Source: JAGAJR01 sp048463395
Lineage (GTDB): Bacteria > Pseudomonadota > Alphaproteobacteria > RF32 > CAG-239
Length of the DNA stretch: 64,000 bases
Direction: 5' to 3'
Assembly: GCA_048463395.1 (NCBI GenBank)
Contig: DBFWPL010000008.1
Span: 1-64,000, forward strand
Both the position numbers and the translations under genes were made by a program. The notes under the pieces were generated by a model. It worked only from the letters and a program-made list of their open reading frames with translations, was not told the DNA's origin and made no database searches. Positions 33,563 through 43,100 of this stretch are shown piece by piece. Within the stretch, counting starts at the first letter, position 1, and every line of letters begins with the position of its first letter.

Positions 33563-34399
33563 ATGAAACTGAAAATAGCCTATCAGGGTGTTGCCGGAGC
33601 TTATTCGCATATTGCGGCAATGTCTGTTTATCCGAATCAGGAATATGTTGCCTGTGATACTTTTGAAAAAGCCATGGATTTGGTGCAAAAAGATATTGTC
33701 GATTTTGCCATGATTCCGGTTGAAAATTCCAATGCCGGACGGGTTGCCGACGTGCATTTTCTGTTACCGCAAACAGGATTGTCCATTGTGGGGGAATATT
33801 TTTTGCGAATTGAACATCAGCTTTTGGGATTAAAGGGCAGTAAGCTTGAAGATATTACGCAGGCTCTCTCTCATCCTCAGGCATTGGCTCAGTGTGCGGA
33901 GTTTCTTTCAAAGCACGATATTAAGCCGGTTGCCCGTATTGATACGGCGAAATCTTGTGAGTTTGTGTTGGAAGACGGTGATAAGAGCAAAGCGGCAATT
34001 GCTTCCAAATTGGCGGCCGAGATTTACGGATTGGATATTCTGGCTTCCAATATTGAAAACGCATCAAACAATACAACCCGGTTTCTGCTTATGTCCAAAA
34101 CGCCGGTTATTCCTGAAGATGACGGAGAACGTTTTATTACGTCTTTTATTTTTAAGGCTAAGAATATTCCGGCAGCCTTGTATAAAGCTTTGGGCGGATT
34201 TGCCACTAACGGGATTAATATTACCAAGCTGGAAAGTTATCTTTTGGAGGGAAAATTTGTTTCGGCCCAATTTTATGTGGAAATAGAAGCTCATCCGGCT
34301 CAGCAGTCTTTTAAAAACGCGTTTGAAGAATTGAAGTTTTTCTCCGAGCATGTTCATGTGTTGGGAACGTATCAGGCTCATCCGTATCGTTATTTATAA
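33563..34399 (+). CDS. pheA: Prephenate dehydratase
   Basis: This 278-residue monofunctional prephenate dehydratase of phenylalanine synthesis has the opening YQGVAGAYSHIAA, MIPVENSNAGRVADVHFLL and the catalytic TTR motif in NNTTRFLLMSK. A C-terminal ACT domain for Phe feedback follows (GGFATNGINITKLESYLLEG). I use ATG 33563 rather than the upstream frame from 33527. No chorismate mutase domain is fused. Confidence 0.94.
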   Translation: MKLKIAYQGVAGAYSHIAAMSVYPNQEYVACDTFEKAMDLVQKDIVDFAMIPVENSNAGRVADVHFLLPQTGLSIVGEYFLRIEHQLLGLKGSKLEDITQALSHPQALAQCAEFLSKHDIKPVARIDTAKSCEFVLEDGDKSKAAIASKLAAEIYGLDILASNIENASNNTTRFLLMSKTPVIPEDDGERFITSFIFKAKNIPAALYKALGGFATNGINITKLESYLLEGKFVSAQFYVEIEAHPAQQSFKNAFEELKFFSEHVHVLGTYQAHPYRYL

Positions 34400-34419
34400 A
34401 AAAACAGAGGTGAAGTAAA

Positions 34420-35025
34420 ATGAGTTTTGTTATTTTTGATACGGAATATACCACTTGGGAAGGGTGTCTGCAAAAAGGCTGGATTGACCGGCAGAAGAAA
34501 GAAGTTGTTCAAATTGCTGCTATACGGGTTGATGATAAAACTTATGAAATATTGGAAGAGCTGAATCTTTATGTTAAGCCGCAGATAAATCCGGTACTGT
34601 CCGATTATTTTATTAATCTGACGGGAATTACCAATGAAAAGGTTCGGGCAGAAGGGGTTTTGTTTCCGGAAGCCTATGAGCGATTTAAATCTTTTGTCGG
34701 CAATGACAAGTGTTTTTCTCATGCTTGGGGATTGGAACAGGATGAACAGGCAGACGGAAAGGTGATGACAGATAATTTGTCTCTGCTGGGGCTGAGGGAT
34801 GATATGCCGCCGCATTATGCCAATATTGCTCCGTGGTTTAAAGAGCAGTATGACAAGCAGTCTATTCAGATTGAAAAACAATGTTCGGGAGAAATTGCAA
34901 AGCTCTTGGGGTGTGAAAACGAGATGACGGCTTTAGGTCTGGATGTCCATAATGCATTGTATGATGTTTATTCCGTTTGGGCGGGAATGAAGTTTTTACA
35001 AAGAGGTAAAAGAAAAGCCTCTTAA
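34420..35025 (+). CDS. DEDDh 3'-5' exonuclease
   Basis: This 201-residue exonuclease of the DnaQ/RNase T superfamily has the DxE in FVIFDTEYTTWEG and the HxxxxD motif in DVHNALYDVYSV. It resembles the KapD-like exonucleases. The substrate is unknown. It is cotranscribed with pheA (20-base gap). Its stop lies inside a palindromic terminator shared with atpF. Confidence 0.85.
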   Translation: MSFVIFDTEYTTWEGCLQKGWIDRQKKEVVQIAAIRVDDKTYEILEELNLYVKPQINPVLSDYFINLTGITNEKVRAEGVLFPEAYERFKSFVGNDKCFSHAWGLEQDEQADGKVMTDNLSLLGLRDDMPPHYANIAPWFKEQYDKQSIQIEKQCSGEIAKLLGCENEMTALGLDVHNALYDVYSVWAGMKFLQRGKRKAS

Positions 35026-35034
35026 GAGGCTTTT
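35013..35034. terminator. Bidirectional palindromic terminator containing both stop codons
   Basis: AAAAGCCTCTT (35013-35023) and AAGAGGCTTTT (35024-35034) form a perfect palindrome followed by more Ts. The TAA of the exonuclease (35023-35025) and the TAA of atpF on the other strand (35024-35022) overlap at its centre. Confidence 0.75.
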
Positions 35035-35642
35035 TTATTTAATTTTGTAATCAGGTTAATTGAATCGTCAATCAATTTGTCTTTGGTTTTATCATCCAGT
35101 TTTGCCATAACTGCCGATTTAATAGCTTTAATTGTCAAATCGCTGGCGAGAGCGGTAATTTCCTGAGTGGCTTTTTCTTTTGAACTTTCCAGTCTGTCGG
35201 CGGCTTCTTTTTCTTTTATTTTCATTTCTTTTTCAAGTTTAGCCATGTTTTCTTTTTTTATGAACTCAATTTCTTTTTGAGATTTTTCAAGTATCGCATC
35301 CGCTTCCGCCTGAGCGTTTTTGAATTTCTTTTCATATTCGGCCAAAAGTTTCTGAGCATCATCTTGGAGATTGGCAGCGTCGTGAATGCGATTGGTAATA
35401 TTGTCTATTCTCTTAGTCAGCATCGCATGAACTATTTTTCCGACCGGTTTAGCTAAGCAAAGGACAACAAGAATAAAGGCCAGTCCGACCCAGAATTCCG
35501 GATTTTGGTAAAAAGAACCGTGTCCGTGAATATTTTCTGAAGTTTTTTCAATAATTTCAGAGACATTTTCCGCAGCGTTTATAACGGCGTTCTGAGTTGC
35601 GTCGATAATGTCGTTTCCGGTTGTGGTGGTTTCTGCTGTCAT
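35022..35642 (-). CDS. atpF: ATP synthase F0 subunit b
   Basis: This 206-residue peripheral-stalk subunit has one membrane helix (PEFWVGLAFILVVLCLAKPV) and a long charged coiled coil. It carries a longer N-terminal extension than usual (about 50 residues). It is the last gene of the atpI-atpB-atpE-atpF'-atpF cluster, one base from b'. Confidence 0.9.
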   Translation of the reverse strand: MTAETTTTGNDIIDATQNAVINAAENVSEIIEKTSENIHGHGSFYQNPEFWVGLAFILVVLCLAKPVGKIVHAMLTKRIDNITNRIHDAANLQDDAQKLLAEYEKKFKNAQAEADAILEKSQKEIEFIKKENMAKLEKEMKIKEKEAADRLESSKEKATQEITALASDLTIKAIKSAVMAKLDDKTKDKLIDDSINLITKLNKKAS

Positions 35643-36127
35643 TATTGTCCCTCGGCGTTTTTGATTGCGTTTTTGATGTCTGCTTTGCTAATGCCTTCTA
35701 TTCCGATTTTTTTAATAATATCCAAGGCCAGTTCTTCAGAAATACTTTTAACTTTATTTAATGCATCTTCTCTGCTTTGCTCTATTTCGGCTTCACCTTC
35801 CATAATTTTTTTGTGGAGATGGAGATCTAAATTGTGTTGTTTTTTTTCAATAAGCATATTCAACTCATTTTGAGTTTCGGCCAGAGAGGCGTTGGCTTTT
35901 TGGGTGGCATCCGCCAAAGCGTCCTGATATTTTTTCAGGGCTTCTTCGGCTTGAAGCTTGATTTGGTATGCCTTGTTTAAATAGCTGTCAATTTTTCTTT
36001 GCCGTTGTTCCAGGATATCTGCAATTTTAGGGATGATGATTTTAGACATGATGAATAACATCGTAAAAAAGCAGATACACAGCCAGAAAAGCTGTGATGC
36101 AAAGGTCGAAGTATCTAACTGAGGCAT
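35642..36127 (-). CDS. atpF': ATP synthase F0 subunit b'
   Basis: This 161-residue second stalk subunit begins MPQLDTSTFASQLFWLCICF and continues as a coiled coil. A divergent duplicated b subunit is normal for Alphaproteobacteria and photosynthetic bacteria. It follows atpE after a gap containing a strong hairpin. Confidence 0.92.
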   Translation of the reverse strand: MPQLDTSTFASQLFWLCICFFTMLFIMSKIIIPKIADILEQRQRKIDSYLNKAYQIKLQAEEALKKYQDALADATQKANASLAETQNELNMLIEKKQHNLDLHLHKKIMEGEAEIEQSREDALNKVKSISEELALDIIKKIGIEGISKADIKNAIKNAEGQ

Positions 36128-36157
36128 ATTTTTATCCTTTTAATTTGACCGCATCCT

Positions 36158-36184
36158 CAGACAGTGAGACGGGCTCACTATCTG
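36158..36184 (-). other. Intercistronic RNA hairpin between atpE and atpF'
   Basis: Arms 36158-36168 and 36174-36184 form an 11-bp stem with one G-U pair on the minus-strand RNA and a 5-base loop. No T run follows, so it is not a terminator. It could protect the upstream atpE message and favour excess c subunit. Confidence 0.5.
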
Positions 36185-36202
36185 AAGCGGTTTTAGTGGT
36201 CT

Positions 36203-36424
36203 TTAGTTTCCTGTAAGCATTACAAGAGCGATAACCAATGCGTAAAGTGCAATAGCTTCAACAGCCGCAAAACCGGCCCAGCCATAGATATCCACGTCTT
36301 TTTTTACCTGAGGATTGCGTCCTACCGTGGAAATAATTGTTGTCCAAACCTGAGATACACCCCAAGCGGCGACCATCATAGAGAGAGCACACATACCGGC
36401 TCCGATATAAGCCATAGGTTCCAT
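36203..36424 (-). CDS. atpE: ATP synthase F0 subunit c
   Basis: This 73-residue hairpin of two membrane helices is the ring subunit. The ion-binding Glu is in GFAAVEAIALYALVIAL, and the polar loop is GRNPQVKKDV. ATG 36424 follows AAGGAAG. The residues around the Glu fit a proton-type ring. Confidence 0.95.
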   Translation of the reverse strand: MEPMAYIGAGMCALSMMVAAWGVSQVWTTIISTVGRNPQVKKDVDIYGWAGFAAVEAIALYALVIALVMLTGN

Positions 36425-36503
36425 AATTTTCTTCCTTTTCAAAATTTAAGTTCAAAACATAAACTTTTGTTTATGAGTCATTGTTAATTCAACATAATTA
36501 TAA

Positions 36504-37226
36504 TTAGTGACTGTGTATGGCGTCACTCAGATAAATACAGCTTAGAACTGTATAAATGAATGCTTGCAGCAGAGCGATAAAAATTTCGAATACGACAATG
36601 CATCCGTCAAATACCAGAGGTACGATACCGCCGATACCTAATGCCAAAATAAATCCGGCAATGATTTTAAGCATGATGTGTCCGACCGTCATATTGGCGA
36701 CAAGACGGACTGTCAGGCTGAAAGGTTTTGATAAAAACGAAATTGTTTCAATCGGAATAATCAACGGGGCCAGAGCAGCCGGAATCCCTTTCGGCAAAAA
36801 GGTTCTTAAATAACCCCATTTTTTCTTTTTGATACCGATGCAGACGTTAAACAGCAGGGCGATGACCGACAATCCTCCGACTGCAGCCAAATGGGAGGTG
36901 TAAGTGAAGGCGTAAGGGAACAAGCCGAGCATATTACCGAAAGCGACAAAGAGAAACAGCGTGAAAATGAACGAGAAATACTTCAGACCTTCAATTCCGA
37001 CGTTTTCTTTAATCAGTGAAGAAATAAATTCATATATGGTTTCGGGGATAGACTGCGATACGGACGGAACAATTGTTCTCTTTCTTAAGCAGAATGCGAA
37101 AATCAGCGTGGAAAGCACCACGGTTATAACCATAAATAAGGCGGAATTGGTAAAGGATACGTCAATATTACCTATTTTCAGCGGGATAATAGGCTTGACG
37201 CTGAATTGTTCCATTGGATTGGACAA
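36504..37226 (-). CDS. atpB: ATP synthase F0 subunit a
   Basis: This 240-residue membrane subunit forms the proton half-channels. The essential Arg is in FSLTVRLVANMTVGHIMLKI. Five to six membrane helices are visible. It lies five bases after atpI. Confidence 0.95.
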   Translation of the reverse strand: MSNPMEQFSVKPIIPLKIGNIDVSFTNSALFMVITVVLSTLIFAFCLRKRTIVPSVSQSIPETIYEFISSLIKENVGIEGLKYFSFIFTLFLFVAFGNMLGLFPYAFTYTSHLAAVGGLSVIALLFNVCIGIKKKKWGYLRTFLPKGIPAALAPLIIPIETISFLSKPFSLTVRLVANMTVGHIMLKIIAGFILALGIGGIVPLVFDGCIVVFEIFIALLQAFIYTVLSCIYLSDAIHSH

Positions 37227-37231
37227 TGTAG

Positions 37232-37534
37232 TTACTCCTTGTTTGTTTCTTCACTTTTTACAAATCTGTAAACGTTTAAGAAACCTGCGATACCGCCAAA
37301 AAATAAGAAGATTATCAAGAGCAGGGGCCGGGTATCAAATATCTTATCAAGTACATAGCCGAGGGCTGCTCCGACAATAACTCCCGAGACTAATTCCGTT
37401 CCGACTCTGAATCCGGTTTTGGTTGCGTAAGCAAACTGAGATTCCGGTTTGTCTTTTCGGGTTTTAGCTTCTTTGGCTTTAAGCTTTTTGATGCGTTCAT
37501 CAATCCGCTTGATGTCTTCAGGAATCTTATCCAT
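37232..37534 (-). CDS. atpI: AtpI/AtpQ-like ATP synthase assembly protein
   Basis: This 100-residue protein has a charged N-terminal helix and two membrane helices (VGTELVSGVIVGAALGYVLD and RPLLLIIFLFFGGIAGFLNV), as in the alphaproteobacterial AtpI family that helps c-ring assembly. It is the first gene of the F0 cluster. ATG 37534 is chosen over an in-frame start three codons earlier. Confidence 0.9.
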   Translation of the reverse strand: MDKIPEDIKRIDERIKKLKAKEAKTRKDKPESQFAYATKTGFRVGTELVSGVIVGAALGYVLDKIFDTRPLLLIIFLFFGGIAGFLNVYRFVKSEETNKE

Positions 37535-37580
37535 TGTCTTCACTATATATGATAAAATATTACCGACTTATTAAAACTTT

Positions 37581-38339
37581 TCAGTTTTTTAATCTTTTTT
37601 CGAGAAGGGCTTTCAGGGCCTGATAGCTGGGAGCACCGTGAATAACTTCTTTTCCGTTTTGGGAGATGATTAAAAATGCCGGGGTGCCTTGAATTTTTAA
37701 TTTATCAATGGCTTCCTGGCGACCTTCGACGATTTCCTTGGCAATTTTGTCGTCTTTCATGCACTCAAGGGCTTTTTCTTTGGAAATTCCGTTAAGGGCG
37801 GCGTAGTCAGACAAGATTTTATCACTGCGTAAAGACAATCCCCATTCTCTTTGGTTCTTGAAAACGGTATTTAAAAATGCATGGTAATGTTCTTGAGGAA
37901 TGCATTCCGCAACCATGGCAGCCTGCATGGATTTTTTATCCAAAGGGAAATTGGCAAACACCAATTTTACCTTACCGGTATTGATGAAGTCTTTTTCCAA
38001 TTGAGGAAGAACGTCTAAATGGAAATCGGCACAATGGAAACAGCCGAAAGATGAGTATTCGTAAATGGCGACAGGGGCGTTTTCGTCTCCCAGAACATGG
38101 CCTTTAGGTAAAATGATATTTGTTTGAGGGGCGACTTTTGTGCTTATTTCACTGGCGGCCTGAACATTTTCTTCGTTTCCGTTTTCCTGTTGAGCCTGAG
38201 CGTGATTGATGAGGACGATTTTTCCGTCAGGTGTCATGATAAAGCCTTTAAGCTGCAGATACATTCCTGCACATAAGAAAAATAAAACAAAGCTTGCGAC
38301 AAAAGCACTTAATTTTTTTATGGTGTTTTCAAATTTCAT
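37581..38339 (-). CDS. DsbA-family thioredoxin-fold protein
   Basis: It has an N-terminal membrane anchor (about residues 8-30), then a DsbA/Com1-like thioredoxin domain with the active site FGCFHCADF (CxxC) and a cis-Pro region KIQGTPAFLI. It probably introduces or repairs disulfides in the periplasm, consistent with the many Cys-rich exported proteins here. Its ATG is five bases after the stop of the upstream gene. Confidence 0.9.
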   Translation of the reverse strand: MKFENTIKKLSAFVASFVLFFLCAGMYLQLKGFIMTPDGKIVLINHAQAQQENGNEENVQAASEISTKVAPQTNIILPKGHVLGDENAPVAIYEYSSFGCFHCADFHLDVLPQLEKDFINTGKVKLVFANFPLDKKSMQAAMVAECIPQEHYHAFLNTVFKNQREWGLSLRSDKILSDYAALNGISKEKALECMKDDKIAKEIVEGRQEAIDKLKIQGTPAFLIISQNGKEVIHGAPSYQALKALLEKRLKN

Positions 38340-38344
38340 AATGT

Positions 38345-38875
38345 TCACTTCTCATCTTTTTTATTGTTGTCAAATACACTTTGCCCTAATTTTATTAAAA
38401 TTTCTTTTAGAGCCGGATTATTTAAATCTTCCGCTAAGTCGTTAATATAATTTTGTTCCTCGGCAGTTACAAGTATTTTGTGTTGTTTACCCTGATTAAT
38501 TTCTTTTATTTCATCAATGTCCAACTCATTGTTTTGGATGATTTTAAGTCTGGAAACAGCGTTATAGCCGAAATATGTGTTGATTCTTTCGATGATGAAT
38601 TTTTCCCGATGTTGGATTTCCACGGCAAAAGCTCCGGTCGGAACGCTTAAGTTCAGTATGCCGTTGTTTCTTTCTCCGCGTTTGAAGTCTATCCGTTGCG
38701 GGAAGCTGAATTGAGCCAGTTCTCCGCCGATGATGTTATCCCAGTTGCTTAAAATGTCGATTTCGACAAAGCCTTTTTTGCCCAAAACCTGTTTAACAAG
38801 AGGGAGCATGGCTTGTGAAATGCTGGATATGCCGCAAGTGCGGTTATCCGGATTTTGCGAGTTTTCTTTTTTCAT
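38345..38875 (-). CDS. DciA-like protein (DUF721)
   Basis: The 176-residue product from ATG 38875 has the DUF721 core (DILSNWDNIIGGELAQFSFP, then NGILNLSVPTGAFAVEIQHR). DciA proteins load the replicative helicase in bacteria lacking DnaC. The C-terminal third is helical and charged. The 13-residue upstream extension to 38914 is unlikely to be translated. It is operonic with the DsbA-like gene. Confidence 0.75.
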   Translation of the reverse strand: MKKENSQNPDNRTCGISSISQAMLPLVKQVLGKKGFVEIDILSNWDNIIGGELAQFSFPQRIDFKRGERNNGILNLSVPTGAFAVEIQHREKFIIERINTYFGYNAVSRLKIIQNNELDIDEIKEINQGKQHKILVTAEEQNYINDLAEDLNNPALKEILIKLGQSVFDNNKKDEK

Positions 38876-38982
38876 AACCGGCAAGCTAACATATTGTAAA
38901 TGAAATATCAACAAGCATTGTCGCTTGATTGACTAATGACGTGGAATACGGCTATAATCAGCCCAAACTAAAGGAGATTTTT

Positions 38983-39270
38983 ATGGATTTGGGAATGGTT
39001 TTGCAAGCATTGCTTTCTTTGGCTTTTGTAATCGGTTTGCTGCTTGTTACCTTGTGGTTTGTAAAGTATTGTGAGGTTAAAGGCGGAAAATGCGGATTTA
39101 TACAAAAGCTGGCTCAAAATCAACGGTTGAATGTGGTTGAGTTTAAGAGAATCGATGCAAAAAACTCATTGGTTTTAGTCCGCAAGGATGATAAAGAGTA
39201 TTTGCTTCTGCTTGGGGTTGCTCAAAATCTTGTTTTGGAAAACAGCGAAATTAAAAAGGTAAAAAAATAA
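38983..39270 (+). CDS. fliO: Flagellar biosynthesis protein FliO
   Basis: This 95-residue protein has one membrane helix (LQALLSLAFVIGLLLVTLWF) and a small cytoplasmic domain (LAQNQRLNVVEFKRIDAKNS), typical of FliO. AAAGGAG precedes ATG 38983. It lies directly before fliP, the standard order, and helps assemble the FliP ring of the export gate. Confidence 0.85.
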   Translation: MDLGMVLQALLSLAFVIGLLLVTLWFVKYCEVKGGKCGFIQKLAQNQRLNVVEFKRIDAKNSLVLVRKDDKEYLLLLGVAQNLVLENSEIKKVKK

Positions 39271-40017
39271 ATGTTTAAAAAATTTAGTGTTCTGTTTGGT
39301 TTGGTTGTTTTCTGTGGGGTTCTTTGGGCTGATACGGCAATGGCTCAGAGTTTGACCCTGAATGTGGGCGAGGCTTCTCCGACGGGTTCGGTAACAGCCA
39401 GAATCTTTAATGTTATTCTGATGATAACGGTGTTGTCGATTGCTCCGAGTATTTTGGTGATGATGACCTCTTTTACCCGCATTATCGTTGTGTTTTCCAT
39501 TACCCGAAGTGCTTTGGCGACTCAGGCAACCCCTCCGAATATGGTGTTGCTTTCTTTGGCTTTGTTTTTGACCTTCTTTATTATGTCGCCGGTCTTGGAA
39601 AAGTCTTGGGAAGAAGGAATTAAGCCGATGTATGAGGAAAAGGTGGAAATTGAAGAAGGTTTGGAAAAAGCCGTGGCTCCGTTGAAAGAATTTATGGTTC
39701 GTAATACGCGGGAGAAGGATTTGCTGTTGTTTTCGGATTTGGCAAAAGAAAAACCGGCTGAAAGTGTTGCTGAAACTTCTCTGAAAGTAGCGGTTCCAGC
39801 GTTTATGATCAGTGAGTTGCGGCGGGCGTTTGAAATCGGTTTCTTAATTTTTGTGCCGTTTTTGATTATAGATATGGTTATTGCTTCCGTTTTGATGTCT
39901 ATGGGTATGATGATGTTGCCGCCAACCGTTTTGGCTCTTCCTTTCAAAGTGATTTTCTTTGTTTTAGTAGACGGTTGGTATGTGTTGGCAGGGTCGTTGG
40001 TTAACTCTTTCCATTAA
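39271..40017 (+). CDS. fliP: Flagellar export gate protein FliP
   Basis: This 248-residue protein has a signal-like first helix and the family blocks MMTSFTRIIVVFSITRSALA, TPPNMVLLSLALFLTFFIMS and FEIGFLIFVPFLIIDMVIAS. The ATG overlaps the region right behind the fliO stop. Shows that the organism can build flagella or did so recently. Confidence 0.95.
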   Translation: MFKKFSVLFGLVVFCGVLWADTAMAQSLTLNVGEASPTGSVTARIFNVILMITVLSIAPSILVMMTSFTRIIVVFSITRSALATQATPPNMVLLSLALFLTFFIMSPVLEKSWEEGIKPMYEEKVEIEEGLEKAVAPLKEFMVRNTREKDLLLFSDLAKEKPAESVAETSLKVAVPAFMISELRRAFEIGFLIFVPFLIIDMVIASVLMSMGMMMLPPTVLALPFKVIFFVLVDGWYVLAGSLVNSFH

Positions 40018-40051
40018 AAAATTCGTTCTATTGGAAACTAATATCATAAAA

Positions 40052-40080
40052 AAAGGGTGGTGCACGAAGCACCGCCCTTT
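40052..40080. terminator. Terminator between fliP and the large lipoprotein gene
   Basis: AAAGGGTGGTGC (40052-40063) pairs with GCACCGCCCTTT (40069-40080). The minus strand continues with a T run, so it mainly ends the lipoprotein gene, though it can act in both directions. Confidence 0.75.
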
Positions 40081-40100
40081 CTTCGGATATTCAGCAAGAT

Positions 40101-43100
40101 TTAGTTCTTTCCGGAATGGTATGTGAAGATGCTTCCCTTGTTCAGGAAAACAGTGATTGTACCATCTTCATCCGTAGAGCTGATGCCGTTCATAATCGGC
40201 GTAGCTGAGGTGTTGATATCAGAACTGTAGTTCTTGATACCTTTGATAACTGCTTCATTGAAGCTCATGAGCAAGTATTTGTCACCAGAGGTGTTCTTGC
40301 CGTCATAAGCAAACATTTTAGCGGAGTTATCAACGAGTACCTCGCACGGGATGAAATATGTTCCGTTCCAAACAGCACTTGCACATTTATCTAACTCACC
40401 ACTGATCGTTGATGCGTCGCAGAACCAATCCACTCCGAGGGTAGGGATTACAACCTGTAATCCGTTTTCCTCTCCGCTGACCTTGAACAGGTAGCAGTTG
40501 TGGAAGGTTTGAGCATCCTTTGACAGAACACGGCTGGCTGCAACAAAGGTGTAAGTGGTCTTGTATTGAGGCTGAGGTTCCTCTACGTTCTTGACGAACT
40601 TATATACAGTACCTGTTACTTTTGCTGAGGGAGCCTTTGAACCGTAAGTACCGACATAGTTGAAGGTAACCGGAGTTACTTCATATATTTTGTTGTCGAT
40701 AGTTTTGTTTACGGTTGTGCCGAGGTCAACAGATGTGTTCTCAACTTTCAATTCCGGAGTTGTCAATGCACAGCTTTTGCTTACACCTTCATAGGTGTAT
40801 GTGTATGTATACTTGTTGTATGTTCCTGTTACTTTATGGTTGTGGCCATTGTAAGCAACGGGATACTCCTGAGTATAAGCTGTGGATGTTACGCGTCCGT
40901 TGGTTGTCTTAGTTCCAGCTGCGGGAGTGTTCGAGTGGTCAACTTGGCCTTTACCGAAATTCACGTTGTCGCGGTACAAATCTCCGACTGTTCCTCCGGT
41001 CAGGGTTACAGGTTTTTCAACCGTAACGGTGTCCTTGATGAAGGAGTTGTCATCGAAAGTAATCTTGATGTAGTGAATATTGTCACCCTTTGTTCCGATT
41101 TCCTCAACGCTCTTCAAAACCTTTTTGATTTCTACGTCGCGAAGGTATTGACGAACAGATGTGGTAACCTTACAGGTCGGAGTCTGGGAGCCGTAAGTTC
41201 CTTTGTAGTTAAAGGTAACGGGGGTTACCTTATATACTTTGTTGTTTACGGTTTCCTCTTTAGCAGTACCTAACTCGAAGTTGGTATTCTCAACCTTGAG
41301 AGTCGGAGAAGTCAAATCGCAACCTTTTGTTACACCTTTGTAAGTGTAGGTGTAATAGTACTTTTCATACTGACCGGTTATGCTATGGCTGTGATTGTTA
41401 TAGCTTACCGGATAAGTCTGTTCGTACGGGGTTGTAACGACGCGTCCGTTCATGGAAGAAGTTTTTTCTGAGGCTTTCTGGTTGTGGTCAACTTGGCCTT
41501 TACCGAAATCAAGGTCATTTCTATTCAGCTCAGCTAAGGTTTTTCCAATCAGAGCAACCGGTTTTTCAACGGTTACTGTGTCGCGATCGAAAGAGCCGTC
41601 ACTGAAAGTGATGTACATGAAATGCTTGTTGCCTTCAACTTTTACTTCTTTCACATCAACAAGATGCTTCTCCTCGGGGATCAGTTCGGTGTAGCGAACT
41701 TGCTGTACGCTGTTTGCTGCCTCAAAGGCACCGATGTTCAATCCGTAAGAAATTTCGTCATTGTAAACGTGGTGCTTGTCATCGCCGTTATCTACTGTTC
41801 CGAAGGTATAGCCGTTTTGGTTGCAGCTGTTTTCTCCGGCATAGATATAAGCAGTGAAACCGCCTTCCGTATAGATGATGTTCTTTCTTATTTTGTTGTT
41901 TACGATAACGTCAAAATCGGCGTAGTGATACGTTTTGTTGAACTCAACGTAATCTCCGGTATGACGTCCGTCGGTAAACGGGGTTGAACTGATGGTGTCT
42001 GTCTCAGTTGACGTTGCAGTGTAAGAACGCTTTTCAGTAGTCTTGAGCTCTTCGGCGTGTTGTTCAGCCATGTGCAGTACTTCCATCGGAGTGGTTGTGC
42101 TGGGAGACTGGGTGAAGTAACGAACGAGGTCGTACTTGATGTAATCACCGTCAACACGAATGTTAATCGCTTTCAAACCGCTGAGTTGGTCCTTGATGCT
42201 TCCTGCCGGTACTTTCAAAGTAACAGTGCTTTCCAAGTCGTAGTCCTTCTCGTTGAACTCCATTGTAACGGGAGAGGTTACCGGAAGGATTTCGAAAGCT
42301 CCGTCATTTGTTTTTTTGCCTTCTCTCAAGTGGTCGCTGGAGGGATTATATTCACGATATTCCATGGTGTGAGCCTTTCCGTCGGGATCGGTGTACACGG
42401 GAATTTCGTAATGTCCTTCAAAGCGGAAGGAGAAGGTCTGAGCACCGGTCAAAGCAGTGGTCTGGTATCCTGTCAGGAAGATGTTGGCATTTTCGTCGCT
42501 TACACGGCTTGTTCCGTCGGCAACCATGCGATAAACGATATCCTCAACTTCGGTATAAGCAAAAGATGATACGATTAACTCATAGTCTTCGCTGGCTTTG
42601 TGCCAGTTGTAAACGATTGTCTCAATGTCTTCTGTCTTCTTTTCAGAACCGTCGCTGAAAACTTCATAAACTGTCGCGTAGGACTTGGAAGTTTCTTCAG
42701 TAACAAAGTCGAAACCACTGTTTCTGAGTACGTAGCAAACGTGTTCGGGGTCGTTACCGCCGGGGATGTTTCCGCTCTTGCTCTCGGCGAATCTTTTGGT
42801 GATGACAACTTCACGTTTGTTGTTGTCACCGCTTTCGATCTGGGACTGAATGTGGAATTCTACATCGTAGAGTTTGTATTCTGCACTGTCTTTGACGAAA
42901 GTTTTTTCTGCTTTCAGATAAGTGTTAATCATCTGCGGAGTGCAGAGATCATTTTTGGTAATCTTGTCGAAAGTCAGAGATTCTGGAGATTTTGTAGAGC
43001 TGGTTACAACACCGAAGGTATAGCCGTCGAATGCGTAGGTAGTAAGTTCACCGAGAGAGCCGAGGTCAGTTGAGTTTTCTTCGGGCTTGGCCAGAATAGT

